Shown one piece after another: positions 44,155-52,609 of a DNA stretch of 64,000 nt. A model generated the notes under the pieces. That model was not told where the DNA came from, did no database searches, and saw nothing but the letters and a program-made list of their open reading frames with translations. Numbering within the stretch: position 1 is the stretch's first letter; each line of letters starts with the position of its first letter. Location: NCBI GenBank assembly GCA_944320725.1, contig CALUIM010000002.1, forward strand, positions 124,001 through 188,000, in the 5' to 3' direction. The DNA is from an uncultured Coriobacteriaceae bacterium (lineage in GTDB: Bacteria > Actinomycetota > Coriobacteriia > Coriobacteriales > Coriobacteriaceae). The translations under genes and the position numbers were made by a program.

Positions 44155-45168
44155 CTATGATGCCGGGATGATGAGATCGCCTGTGATGTAGTCGTAGATG
44201 TCCCAGGTGGCAAGGTCCATGCGGTACCAGCCCAAGGTGGCAATATGGTCGGGGTGATTCTCGAACACGTGGATGATGATCTCCTCGTCGGTGCGGCTGT
44301 CAACGATCGCACCGGTGCCCGCCGGGGTGAGTCCGGCGGCGGCGAGCTGATCAAACATGTACGTAGCAGGGTCAAGCGTTGGTTCGGCTGGTGCAGCGGT
44401 GTTTGTAGAGGAGCTTGTGCCCGATGTGCCTGCGGTGCTGCTCAGGTACACAACTGAAGTCAGGTGGTATCCAAAGATGCTTGCAGCGTCGGGCGTGCCG
44501 CTCACACGGTAGGTATACGTTACGGGATTGGAGATGCCATCGATATAGGTTACCTGCGCGTCGCAGGTAACGGTGCTGCCCGCAGCGACCCACGATGAGG
44601 TTGAGATGGAGCGCGAGAGCCCGCCATCCGCCTGCATGATGGTCCAGCCGTCACCGTTGTAGCTGGCGCCGTTCATGGTGATCGAGCGTACATCGCTTGG
44701 GCACGAGCCGTAGAAGGATGAGAGAATCGTCTGTCCCACGTCGAGCGAAATCTCATAGGGGCCGCTGTTGGGAATGGCATAGTCAAGGCCATATGAGGGT
44801 GTGTTCCAGGAGAGGTTCGCGCGATCGGGGTAGATGCTTGGGTAGATGATGTCGTAGATGAGCTTGGCATCTGCTTCGGCATTCGCGCCGGGTGCGCGCA
44901 GCATTTCACCGGACGGTTGCGCACCCGTGGTCGAGGGCGTGCCCGAGACGATATAGATAAGCGCCATGTCTTCAAACGCCGTTTGCGCGCTTCCCGTGGG
45001 AACGGCGGCTGAGGACTCCTCGGCAGGCTCAGGGTCGGTGTCCGTGACGATGGTGGTCGAGGAGTCGGAAGAGGATGAGCAGCCAACAAGGGCATAAGCG
45101 ACGCATATAAGCAGCAGGACGAAGATGGCGAGACTAGGCGTGCTGGTGATCCGTTTCTGTGCAGCCAT
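44155..45168 (-). CDS. Predicted lipoprotein of unknown function
   Basis: 337 aa. N-terminal hydrophobic stretch and lipobox LVGC (Cys near residue 30) followed by a Ser/Thr/Glu-rich spacer, so it is lipid-anchored on the outer face. The body has two beta-rich parts separated by a Thr/Ser/Ala linker near residues 245-265; the C-terminal part (FENHPDHIATLGWYRMDLAT, then WDIYDYITGDLI) resembles small exported domains that end in a D-x-T-G strand. ATG 45168 follows AGGGGGTTCACC and overlaps the NUDIX-Vsr gene by 35 bases, so both are probably co-transcribed. Function unknown. Confidence 0.75.
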   Translation of the reverse strand: MAAQKRITSTPSLAIFVLLLICVAYALVGCSSSSDSSTTIVTDTDPEPAEESSAAVPTGSAQTAFEDMALIYIVSGTPSTTGAQPSGEMLRAPGANAEADAKLIYDIIYPSIYPDRANLSWNTPSYGLDYAIPNSGPYEISLDVGQTILSSFYGSCPSDVRSITMNGASYNGDGWTIMQADGGLSRSISTSSWVAAGSTVTCDAQVTYIDGISNPVTYTYRVSGTPDAASIFGYHLTSVVYLSSTAGTSGTSSSTNTAAPAEPTLDPATYMFDQLAAAGLTPAGTGAIVDSRTDEEIIIHVFENHPDHIATLGWYRMDLATWDIYDYITGDLIIPAS

Positions 45169-46024
45169 GGTGAACCCCCTGTGTGCGATGCGGCGCAGCG
45201 GCGCGGACCGTCTCGATGACGCGGTCCATCGTCTCGTCGATCGTATCGCGTTTGAGTTCGCACTCCCAGATGGTAATCGGTGTCCAGCCGGCCTGCTGCA
45301 GATCAGCGGTAGCGCGCGCATCGCGCTCCACGTTGCGGCGGAACTTCGCCTCCCAAAACTCGGTGTTACGCTTGGGCACCGAGGGCTTGCATTTTGGACA
45401 ACGATGCCAGAAACATCCATTGACAAAGATGGCGATCTTGCGACCGGGGAAGGCAATGTCGGGCCTGCCCGGGACTTTCTTCCATTGCAGGCGGTACCCG
45501 GTGAGACCAGCCGCGCGCAGGCGCTGGCGAACCAGCAGCTCGGGTTTGGTGTCAGCGCGTTTGTTGCCCTGCATGGAGCGACGGCTGTCGCGGCGACGCT
45601 TCACGAGTTTTGCCTCGGCTTCACGGTCATGTGCCGCGGCGAGGGCGCGGATGAGGTCGCGGTCGGCCGGCATCCAGGTGAGTTCGGCGAGACTGCGTCG
45701 CGATATCCAGCGGATGTCGAGTTGGCGGTCGGAGCGTGTGGGCTCGCCTGATGCGATGTCGCATAAAAAGCATTCCATCGAGAGATGGAATTCGGGGTAA
45801 TCGTACTCAACGGTATAGAAGTCGCGGAGGTTGCATACGCGCACGTCGAGCTCCTCGGCAAGCTCGCGCCGGCAGGCATCGGCAGGGGTCTCCCCGCGTT
45901 CCACCTTGCCGCCGGGGAACTCCCAGAGCCCTTTCATGTCGCCATACCCGCGCTTCACGGCGAGTACGTTGTCGCTGTCATCACCAGCGCACACGATACC
46001 TGCTGCAACGCGAACCGTTTTCAT
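45134..46024 (-). CDS. NUDIX (MutT-like) - Vsr endonuclease fusion
   Basis: 296-aa two-domain protein. Residues 1-130 are a MutT-type NUDIX hydrolase: G39-x5-E45-x7-R53-E54-L-x-E57-E58-L-x-V, preceded by GLWEFPGG as in 8-oxo-dGTPases. Residues 145-278 are a very-short-patch repair endonuclease: TKPE (E162), PGRPDIAF (catalytic D189), NGCFWHRCPKC (H207) and IWEC, with Cys204, H207, Cys209 and Cys255 equivalent to the zinc ligands of E. coli Vsr. Vsr nicks T:G mismatches from 5-methylcytosine deamination; no cytosine methylase is nearby. GAAGGGACAGC precedes the ATG. The fusion would join pool cleansing and mismatch repair in one chain. Confidence 0.85.
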   Translation of the reverse strand: MKTVRVAAGIVCAGDDSDNVLAVKRGYGDMKGLWEFPGGKVERGETPADACRRELAEELDVRVCNLRDFYTVEYDYPEFHLSMECFLCDIASGEPTRSDRQLDIRWISRRSLAELTWMPADRDLIRALAAAHDREAEAKLVKRRRDSRRSMQGNKRADTKPELLVRQRLRAAGLTGYRLQWKKVPGRPDIAFPGRKIAIFVNGCFWHRCPKCKPSVPKRNTEFWEAKFRRNVERDARATADLQQAGWTPITIWECELKRDTIDETMDRVIETVRAAAPHRTQGVHHGCTETDHQHA

Positions 46025-46060
46025 GCTGTCCCTTCCTCGTTAAGCCTTCCTTCAGCATAC

Positions 46061-46087
46061 CTTACAGAACTGCAAGCTAGCTGTAAG
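46061..46087. promoter_or_regulatory. Inverted repeat CTTACAG-N13-CTGTAAG
   Basis: In the divergent space between the NUDIX-Vsr gene and the small membrane protein gene: CTTACAG (46061-46067) and CTGTAAG (46081-46087). Probable operator; the regulator is not known. Confidence 0.45.
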
Positions 46088-46145
46088 CCAAATCGATGGC
46101 TGCGAAATCTCGCCCCTGCCACTATAAGGTCAGGAGGTGTCGATC

Positions 46146-46304
46146 ATGGTCAAGAACAACCCATACGACAACATTCGCGAACAAGATCAGCGCAATCCCA
46201 TCGTGCGCGCCGGCATGTCGGTCGTCGAGATGATTGCGTGGCTCGTGGTGATGGCGGTGCTCGCCATCGGCATGATCTGGCTTCTCTGGAGCGCATCGCG
46301 CTAG
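46146..46304 (+). CDS. 52-aa single-pass membrane protein
   Basis: Small gene with a very good ribosome site (AGGAGGTGTCGATC) and ATG 46146. Residues 1-22 are polar (MVKNNPYDNIREQDQRNP), residues 27-48 a membrane helix (MIAWLVVMAVLAIGMIWLLW). It is 39 bases before the ABC transporter ATPase gene and may be its small partner. Not recognised as a known family. Confidence 0.6.
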   Translation: MVKNNPYDNIREQDQRNPIVRAGMSVVEMIAWLVVMAVLAIGMIWLLWSASR

Positions 46305-46343
46305 GGCAATATCATGGTGAGCAAACAAGGAGAGGATACGAAC

Positions 46344-47174
46344 ATGGTGGTACAAAGCCAAAGCTCCGCGACGGCGGGAGCGCATATGAAGACCGCAGGC
46401 GCGAACGGCGCGCCCGTGCTGGAGGTGCGCCATATCGAGAAGGTGTACGGCACGCGCAACAACGCAACGCATGCGCTGCGCGATGTTTCCTTCACGGTGG
46501 AGGAGGGCGACTTCATTGGCATCATGGGTGCGTCGGGTTCGGGCAAGTCGACCTTGCTCAACTGCATCTCGACCATCGATGCGGTGACGAGCGGTACCGT
46601 GCTGGTGCACGGCACCGATGTGACGCGTCTCAAGGCAAAGAAGCTCGCACGGTTTCGCCGCGAGCAGCTGGGGTTCATCTTCCAGGATTCAAATCTGCTC
46701 GATACGCTTACGGTCCGCGAGAACATCGCGCTTCCTCTCACCATCAGCCGCGTGCCGGCACACGACGTGCTCATTCGCGTTGAAGAGGTGGCGCGCCGTC
46801 TGGGCATTGCCGAGACGCTTGAGAAGTATCCCTACCAGCTCTCGGGCGGCCAGCAGCAGCGCGTTGCTGCCGCGCGTGCGCTCGTGACCGATCCGGCGAT
46901 TATCATGGCCGACGAGCCCACCGGTGCGCTCGATTCCAAAAACGCGCGCCTTTTGCTCGAGAGCCTCGAGACCATGAATGAGCGCTACCGCGCCACGGTG
47001 CTCATGGTCACGCACGACAGCTTTGCCGCGAGCTACACGCATCGTGTGCTCTTCATTCGCGATGGACGTATCTTCACCGAGCTTCGTCGTGGGGATGCAC
47101 CGCGCCAGGCGTTCTTCGAGCGCATCATGGAAGTCGTGGCGATGATGGGCGGTGACGGCAGCGATGCTCTGTAA
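46344..47174 (+). CDS. Bce/MacB-type ABC transporter ATP-binding protein
   Basis: 276-aa ATPase. Walker [11 protein letters not shown]-loop [21 protein letters not shown] (the family hallmark), signature [15 protein letters not shown], Walker [14 protein letters not shown]. Works with the FtsX-like permease next to it, whose start overlaps its end. Such pairs remove or sense peptide antibiotics that bind lipid II. ATG 46344 (AAGGAGAGGATACGAAC ahead) was preferred to ATG 46314. Confidence 0.9.
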   Translation: MVVQSQSSATAGAHMKTAGANGAPVLEVRHIEKVYGTRNNATHALRDVSFTVEEGDFIGIMGASGSGKSTLLNCISTIDAVTSGTVLVHGTDVTRLKAKKLARFRREQLGFIFQDSNLLDTLTVRENIALPLTISRVPAHDVLIRVEEVARRLGIAETLEKYPYQLSGGQQQRVAAARALVTDPAIIMADEPTGALDSKNARLLLESLETMNERYRATVLMVTHDSFAASYTHRVLFIRDGRIFTELRRGDAPRQAFFERIMEVVAMMGGDGSDAL

Positions 47175-49362
47175 GATCGCATGGGGCAACGTGCGTCGCG
47201 CGGGCAAAGACTACCTCATCTACCTGCTCACGCTTACGCTTGCCGTTACCGTGTTCTACGCGTTCAACACCATTTCCATCCAAGTTGACCTTGCGGGCGT
47301 GAGTGAGCAGAACTCCGGTATGGGTGATTTGCTTGGTGGCGTCATCTCCGGTCTCACGGTGTTTCTCGCCGTGGTGATGGGCTTTCTCATGGTGTATGCC
47401 AACAACTTCATCATGAAGCGGCGCAAAAAGGAGTTTGGCCTCTACCAGGTGCTCGGCATGAGCCGCGGCCAGGTTGCCCGTATCATGACACTCGAGACGC
47501 TCTTTGTGTCCTTAGCAGCACTCGTGCTGGGTATCATCTGCGGTCTGGCGCTCTCGCAGGTTATGGTGTTCTTCACCGCTTCGATTTTCAAGACGCAGAT
47601 CGCCGACTTCCATTTCTTCTTCTCGCTCGAGGCGTTTTGTACCACCGTGGGGTGCCTTGCCGCGATCTTTGTGGTCACGCTCATCTTTAACCTGCGCGTG
47701 GTGGCACGTGCGAAGGTGATTGATCTCATGGGGGCGGGACGCAAAAACGAGATCATTCGCGTACGCAACCCCTGGCTCTCGGCGGCGATCTTCATCGCCG
47801 GCATTGCGGCGATCGGCGTGGCGTATGTGCGCCTGCTCGACCAGGGTCTGCCCTACGACGGGCAACCCGAGGGCATGCGTGATTTCCTCATCACGACCGT
47901 CACCGTGGTCGTTGGCACCATTCTTATGTTCTATGGTCTCTCGGGCTTTCTGCTCAAGGCGCTGCAGGGTGTGCGCGGGCTCTACTGGCGCGGCCTCAAC
48001 ATGGTGACCATGCGCCAGCTTGCCGCGAAGGTGAACACGGTGAGCATGTCGATGGCGGTGATCGCGATGATCCTCTTTCTGGCCATCACGTCGGTGACCA
48101 CGGGTATGTCGCTCGCCGATACCATGAACAACACCGTGGAGCGCGGTACGCCGGTGGACTACACGCGTTGCCTGGTGTATTGGGGCCCGCGTTCGGTTGC
48201 CGAGATGAACTCACGTAAGGCGTATGCCGAGGATGATGTGGTCTATGCCGTGGCAACGGGTCCCGTTGACATGATGGCGGCAGGCAAGAACGACATCATG
48301 AATCCGGATACGCCCGAGGCCAAGCCCTTCGATCTCGCCTCGATTGCCGGCAGCTACGTGCAGGTGGATGCCTTTGATTCGACGCCGCGCGATGGCGACC
48401 ATCCGGTGGTCTCGCTGGGGGATCTCTGCGAAGCGGTCGACATGCCGCTGCCGGCTGGCACCGAGAACTCCGATATGACGACGCTTGGCCTCATGGTTAT
48501 CGACGAGAGCACCTACAACAAGTATCTGCGCTTCCGCGGGATGGAGCCCATCGAGCTTGGCGAGAACGGCTACACCATCACCTCCGATATGGGCGCCACG
48601 GTAAATGACGTGTACAACAAGGTGCTGGGCGAGGGCATCAAGCTCGAGATTGGCGGGCGCGCGCTGACGCCCGTGCAGGATCGTGTGCCCGAGGATGCGA
48701 GTACGTTCCAAAACGCCATGATGGGCATGAACTCTGGCACCATCGTGCTGCCCGACGACCTCGTGGCGTCGCTCAATCTGCCCCTGTACTACAGCTATCT
48801 CATGCTCAACTACGCCGACGGCGTTTCGGTGGAGGAAGGCGACGCCTACGTGGCAGCGCCGCGCACCTACAGCGACGTGCTGAACGAGGCAGGGGAGAGC
48901 ATCGCCGGCTGGGGCACGGAGGCATCACGCACGGTGACGTACGAGAGCGTCGACTCCATGAACGGTCTCATTAGCTATCTGGCCATCTACATCGGGTTCG
49001 TGCTCGTGCTGGCGTGCGCTGCGATTCTCACCATTCAGCAGCTTTCGGGCGTGGCGGAGGCGGGTGCCAACTATCGCATCCTCTCCGAGCTGGGTACCGC
49101 GACCGACCAGATTGCCCATTCGGTGCTTGCGCAGCAGACGATCTTCTTCCTCTTCCCACTGGTAGTTGGCATTGCGCACGCCATGGTGGCACTGAAGGTG
49201 ATCATCGAGCTTGTGGCGCTGTTCGGCGGCATGAGCATCGGCGGCACGGTGGGGCTTACCACACTCATTTTCGTGGTGGCATACGGCGGTTATTTCTGTG
49301 TGACCTACCTCATGAGCAGGGGCATGGTACACGAGGCAACGCTCGCGCGACACGCGGCGTAA
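47164..49362 (+). CDS. Bce-type FtsX-domain ABC permease
   Basis: 732-aa membrane protein with ten predicted helices in the BceB/YxdM layout: TM1 (residues 18-40), FtsX domain (TM2-4, about 55-165), four central helices, a large extracellular domain of about 230 residues between TM8 and TM9 (roughly 330-560), and a terminal FtsX unit. The big loop is where Bce transporters engage their peptide ligand. ATG 47164 was chosen; GTG 47152 is also in frame. No two-component genes sit next to it, unlike most Bce modules. Confidence 0.88.
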   Translation: MLCKIAWGNVRRAGKDYLIYLLTLTLAVTVFYAFNTISIQVDLAGVSEQNSGMGDLLGGVISGLTVFLAVVMGFLMVYANNFIMKRRKKEFGLYQVLGMSRGQVARIMTLETLFVSLAALVLGIICGLALSQVMVFFTASIFKTQIADFHFFFSLEAFCTTVGCLAAIFVVTLIFNLRVVARAKVIDLMGAGRKNEIIRVRNPWLSAAIFIAGIAAIGVAYVRLLDQGLPYDGQPEGMRDFLITTVTVVVGTILMFYGLSGFLLKALQGVRGLYWRGLNMVTMRQLAAKVNTVSMSMAVIAMILFLAITSVTTGMSLADTMNNTVERGTPVDYTRCLVYWGPRSVAEMNSRKAYAEDDVVYAVATGPVDMMAAGKNDIMNPDTPEAKPFDLASIAGSYVQVDAFDSTPRDGDHPVVSLGDLCEAVDMPLPAGTENSDMTTLGLMVIDESTYNKYLRFRGMEPIELGENGYTITSDMGATVNDVYNKVLGEGIKLEIGGRALTPVQDRVPEDASTFQNAMMGMNSGTIVLPDDLVASLNLPLYYSYLMLNYADGVSVEEGDAYVAAPRTYSDVLNEAGESIAGWGTEASRTVTYESVDSMNGLISYLAIYIGFVLVLACAAILTIQQLSGVAEAGANYRILSELGTATDQIAHSVLAQQTIFFLFPLVVGIAHAMVALKVIIELVALFGGMSIGGTVGLTTLIFVVAYGGYFCVTYLMSRGMVHEATLARHAA

Positions 49363-49444
49363 GGCCAAGCGAGCGGGGGAGGTGTGTGCCGACCCCGCTC
49401 GCTTTCTATCGAAACACGGCATTACATGGATGAGGAGTGCGTTC

Positions 49445-49807
49445 ATGAAGCGAGCATTTGGTGTGGCGATGGCAGTGGTGCTTATCGCGGTGGCGGTTTA
49501 TTTCCTTTCGGTTGGCTATGATCGCGTGTTTGTTTCTCCTGATACCTACTATGCGCAGGTTGACAACACGCATCTCAGCAAGGCAGAAGATAGCATCAAC
49601 GAGTTTGATTACCACTATGAGCTGCCTGCGGTATCCGAAGACGGCAACACCACCAAGCTTGGATTCGATACAAGCCGTGAGTTGCGTGAAGGCGCCTATC
49701 TCAAGCTCGAAACACTCGCCTTGCGGGGCGTGGTGCGCTGGGAAGAGGTGACATGGGACGAGATTCCCGCCGCGGCGCAAGCCGAGCTCGATGCGCCCGC
49801 GGCGTGA
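49445..49807 (+). CDS. YxeA-family (DUF1093) protein
   Basis: 120 aa: N-terminal signal anchor (residues 5-24) then an OB-like domain with D-T-Y-Y-A-Q-V-D, YELPAVSEDGNTTKLGF, and G-A-Y-L-K-L. In Bacillus subtilis yxeA follows the yxdJKLM two-component/ABC operon, the same neighbourhood as here. Role unknown, possibly in the envelope near the transporter. ATG 49445 fits GAGGAG. Its stop directly abuts the stop of the convergent LuxR gene (no gap). Confidence 0.8.
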   Translation: MKRAFGVAMAVVLIAVAVYFLSVGYDRVFVSPDTYYAQVDNTHLSKAEDSINEFDYHYELPAVSEDGNTTKLGFDTSRELREGAYLKLETLALRGVVRWEEVTWDEIPAAAQAELDAPAA

Positions 49808-50773
49808 TTAGTGCTTCCAGAAGAAGAGCACGAGCTCGTCGCGGCTTTTCTGCCCGGTTTTCACGAGGATGTTGTGCACATGGGCCTTCACAGTGCCCAC
49901 GGCCAGATAGAGTTCGCTGGCGATTTCCTGGTTGCTCTTGCCGAGCACCACGAGCCGAAGCACCTCGGCCTCGCGGCCCGAGAGCTTGTTCTCCTCGCGG
50001 AAGAACGGCATGAGCTCCTCGATGTGGCGTTCGAGATCGTTGACCTCGTCTTTGACCGGTGCCTCTTTAATGCGAATCGAAAGTACGTTAATGGCGTTTT
50101 TCACCAAGATGAAGGCGAAGAAGACCACAAGCAGGTTCTCGGAGAAGTTGCGCTCGGAGAGATAGAGCTGCAGCCAGCTGGGATACACATTCATAGGTGA
50201 GGCGATGATCACCACGGTGTCCTCAATCAGCACGAGTATGGTGAGGGCAATCGTGATGAACATCGCCTTCTTGTACTTCTCAAGACGCAGCCGGTAGGTG
50301 GGGTCTTTGGATCGGTAGTAGGCGCAGAGCGCATAGCCATAGGTATAGAAGAGGAATACCTGGCGCATGGTGTAGTACAGCCACTGGCGCACAGGACCCT
50401 CGGGCAGGCCGAGAATTACGATGACATTGGCTACCACAAAAACCGCGAGCGGAATATAGAACAGCCGCTTAGAGCGCTTGTCGAGCGCGTCGAGGATGAT
50501 GGCCCATACGCACGCGTTGAGCGCCGTGACGATGGCCGTGCGTAAAAAGGGCATCGAGATCTCGTAATAGAGTGTCACGTCGAAGGGCAGGTTTTGCGAA
50601 GTGAACTCATTAAAGAAGATCTCGGCGATTTCGATGCCATAGAGGGCGAATGCGCCGCAGGAATAGAGATACACGCGCCTGCGCGAAGACAGATAGGTTG
50701 CTATCGAGATGGCCGAGGCCAGGACGCAGATGACAAGCAGCAAAAGCGTGTAAAAGAACAGCACTGAATCCAT
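49808..50773 (-). CDS. Membrane-bound LuxR-family regulator (agmatine locus)
   Basis: 321 aa. Seven hydrophobic segments fill residues 1-225, followed by a linker helix and a C-terminal LuxR helix-turn-helix (LSGREAEVLRLVVLGKSNQE, then VGTVKAHVHNILVKTGQKSR). The last membrane part has LSERNFSENLLVV, nearly repeated in the second regulator at 59317. Such proteins are typical of Coriobacteriia and are thought to sense ligands at the membrane and bind DNA directly. It is divergent from ptcA, 613 bases away, and likely controls it and itself. Confidence 0.88.
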   Translation of the reverse strand: MDSVLFFYTLLLLVICVLASAISIATYLSSRRRVYLYSCGAFALYGIEIAEIFFNEFTSQNLPFDVTLYYEISMPFLRTAIVTALNACVWAIILDALDKRSKRLFYIPLAVFVVANVIVILGLPEGPVRQWLYYTMRQVFLFYTYGYALCAYYRSKDPTYRLRLEKYKKAMFITIALTILVLIEDTVVIIASPMNVYPSWLQLYLSERNFSENLLVVFFAFILVKNAINVLSIRIKEAPVKDEVNDLERHIEELMPFFREENKLSGREAEVLRLVVLGKSNQEIASELYLAVGTVKAHVHNILVKTGQKSRDELVLFFWKH

Positions 50774-50835
50774 AAGCGCAACCGCCTGAAACCAACGAAC
50801 GTGTATGTAACTGTAACGACATCCAACTAGCTGCC

Positions 50836-50863
50836 AGTGTAGCCGAGTTTACCGTTCGTCGAA
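50836..50863 (-). promoter_or_regulatory. Promoter of the LuxR-like gene, overlapped by a GAACGGT site
   Basis: Minus strand TTCGAC (50858-50863), 16-base spacer, TACACT (50836-50841). The spacer contains CGAACGGT (ACCGTTCG on the + strand, 50851-50858), the motif that recurs through the locus, which would allow autoregulation. Confidence 0.45.
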
Positions 50864-51095
50864 AGGCTCGACTTTCGCGGCGCGCTGTGATGCTTTTGAC
50901 GTATGCCCTCATAACAGGGTGGTTTGCTTCCACTGTAGGACGCAGGGGAGGGGGCGCCGCGCAGGGCTTCCCAGGCTGGTAGAAGCGCACAGAAGCGGGG
51001 TTTAGACAGGTTGCATCGAGCGGAAGAGGTATCTCGCCGTGAGGAGCGCCTGCACCGCGCGTTGAGGGTGCCCCGACCGTCACCGTCCAAAACCG

Positions 51096-51138
51096 ACCGT
51101 TCGCGGAGAGGTGCCAATCGAAATAATCGGCGAACGGT
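51096..51138. promoter_or_regulatory. Inverted repeat ACCGTTCGC / GCGAACGGT (first pair)
   Basis: ACCGTTCGC at 51096-51104 and GCGAACGGT at 51130-51138 with 25 bases between. The same 9-mer pair occurs, in the opposite arrangement, after ptcA (52507-52538). Confidence 0.5.
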
Positions 51139-51184
51139 AAGCCTAGATGCCCCGCTTTTCGGGAATACTCGCTGTAGCTGCGCG

Positions 51185-51252
51185 TTTATGGTTGGTTTAT
51201 GCCGGTTATATTTCCGCAGTCGGTCTTTAAACCGCCATAAACTCGCCATAAA
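51185..51252. promoter_or_regulatory. Symmetric four-site operator (TTTATGG x2 / CCATAAA x2)
   Basis: TTTATGG (51185) and TTTATGC (51196), 11 bases apart, are mirrored by CCATAAA (51235) and CCATAAA (51246), also 11 bases apart. The inner halves extend the symmetry (TTTATGCCGGTT against AAACCGCCATAAA). Such pairing of head-to-tail 11-base repeats around a centre suits two cooperating regulator dimers. It lies 135 bases before ptcA. Confidence 0.6.
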
Positions 51253-51386
51253 TATCGGGCGGTTCATATGATGTGCTTAACAGGTTCGGGTGCCACGGAT
51301 ACGGCAACACAGCTCGCGCCTGAGGCAATTATTTGGTTCGGCGCTCCGGAGAGAAAGCCGGGGCAAAGGAGACAAAGGAGGCAGTA

Positions 51387-52460
51387 ATGGTTAAGGATTT
51401 CATTGACACAAATGACTTCACCAAGGAAGAGATTCTCGCCATCGAGGATCTCGGCATTGCCATGAAGAAGGCCATCAAGGAGGGCGGCTATTATCCGCAC
51501 CTGCTCCGCAACCAGAGCCTTGGCATGATCTTCCAGCAGGTTTCCACCCGCACCCGTCTCTCCTTCGAGACCGCTATGACCGACCTCGGCGGCCACGCCC
51601 AGTTCTACGGCCCTGGCACCATCCAGCTCGGTGGTCATGAGTCCCTCGGCGACACCGCTCGCGTCATGGGCTCTCTGCTCGACATCATGATGGCCCGCGT
51701 TGACCGTCATAAGGATGTTGTTGGTCTCGCCGAAGGCTCCGCTGTGCCCGTGATCAACGGCATGTCCGAGTTCAACCATCCCACGCAGGAGATGGGCGAC
51801 CTCATGACCATGCTCGAGAACCTCCCCGAGGGCAAGAAGATCGAGGACTGCACCCTCGCCTTCATCGGCGACGCTACTCAGGTCTGCCTCTCCCTCATGT
51901 TCATCTGCTCCAAGATCGGCATGAACTTCGTGCAGTTCGGACCCAAGGGTCACCAGATCTGCGACGGCGCCCTGCACGTGGGCACCACCGAGGAGCGCGC
52001 TGAGTTCGGTAAGCAGCTCATGGCCATCGGCGAGGAGAACTGCAAGGTCTCCGGTGGCACCATCACCATCTCCGATGACATCGAGTGCATCAAGGGCGCT
52101 GACTTCATCTACACCGACGTGTGGTATGGCCTGTACGATGAGGAGGTCGAGGGCGAGAACTACATGGACGTGTTCTATCCCAAGTATCAGGTCACCATGG
52201 ACATGATGAACTTCGCCGGCCCCAACTCCAAGTTCATGCACTGCCTGCCCGCCACCCGCGGCGAGGAGGTCGTGGACGAGGTCATGGACGATCCCGAGCG
52301 CTCCCTGTGCTGGGTCGAGGCCGAGAACCGCAAGCACTCCATCCGCGCCATCATGGCCGCGCTTGGCCGCCGCACCCCGCTCAACGATGACGATGTCGAC
52401 TACATCGGCAAGGAGGAGCTGCACGCTGCGCTCGCCAAGATCGAGGAGCTCCAGGCCTAA
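51387..52460 (+). CDS. ptcA: Putrescine carbamoyltransferase
   Basis: 357-aa transcarbamoylase in the agmatine deiminase pathway: carbamoylputrescine plus phosphate gives putrescine and carbamoyl phosphate. Carbamoyl-phosphate loop [32 protein letters not shown], all family hallmarks. Putrescine rather than ornithine enzyme is inferred from the neighbouring agmatine deiminase and antiporter and from the lysine/helix-rich C-terminus; ornithine carbamoyltransferases usually have the SMG substrate loop in a different setting. ATG 51387 follows AAAGGAGGCAGTA. Confidence 0.88.
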   Translation: MVKDFIDTNDFTKEEILAIEDLGIAMKKAIKEGGYYPHLLRNQSLGMIFQQVSTRTRLSFETAMTDLGGHAQFYGPGTIQLGGHESLGDTARVMGSLLDIMMARVDRHKDVVGLAEGSAVPVINGMSEFNHPTQEMGDLMTMLENLPEGKKIEDCTLAFIGDATQVCLSLMFICSKIGMNFVQFGPKGHQICDGALHVGTTEERAEFGKQLMAIGEENCKVSGGTITISDDIECIKGADFIYTDVWYGLYDEEVEGENYMDVFYPKYQVTMDMMNFAGPNSKFMHCLPATRGEEVVDEVMDDPERSLCWVEAENRKHSIRAIMAALGRRTPLNDDDVDYIGKEELHAALAKIEELQA

Positions 52461-52506
52461 GGTTTGCCCTCTCTAGGTACGGCGGCCCCCGCGGTCGCCG
52501 TACCGA

Positions 52507-52538
52507 GCGAACGGTGGATGCTCGTCTCAACCGTTCGC
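52507..52538. promoter_or_regulatory. Inverted repeat GCGAACGGT / ACCGTTCGC after ptcA
   Basis: GCGAACGGT (52507-52515) and ACCGTTCGC (52530-52538) with a 14-base loop. It can form an RNA hairpin between ptcA and the antiporter gene, or be a regulator site. Same 9-mer as upstream of ptcA. Confidence 0.5.
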
Positions 52539-52609
52539 GAAACCCTCGCTCGCGCGCTCGGCAGTGCGGGTGAGGGGTCCTACTAACGACTGAGCAAAGG
52601 ATCTGAACT

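Larger units (their letters stand above)
50774..51386. other. Long regulatory region between luxR-like gene and ptcA
   Basis: 613 bases with no gene. It contains the leftward regulator promoter, several GCGAACGGT-type sites and a symmetric four-site operator (each listed separately). The ptcA promoter is presumably just after the operator, but I could not assign its boxes. A purine-rich stretch with AAAGGAGG immediately precedes ptcA. Confidence 0.6.
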
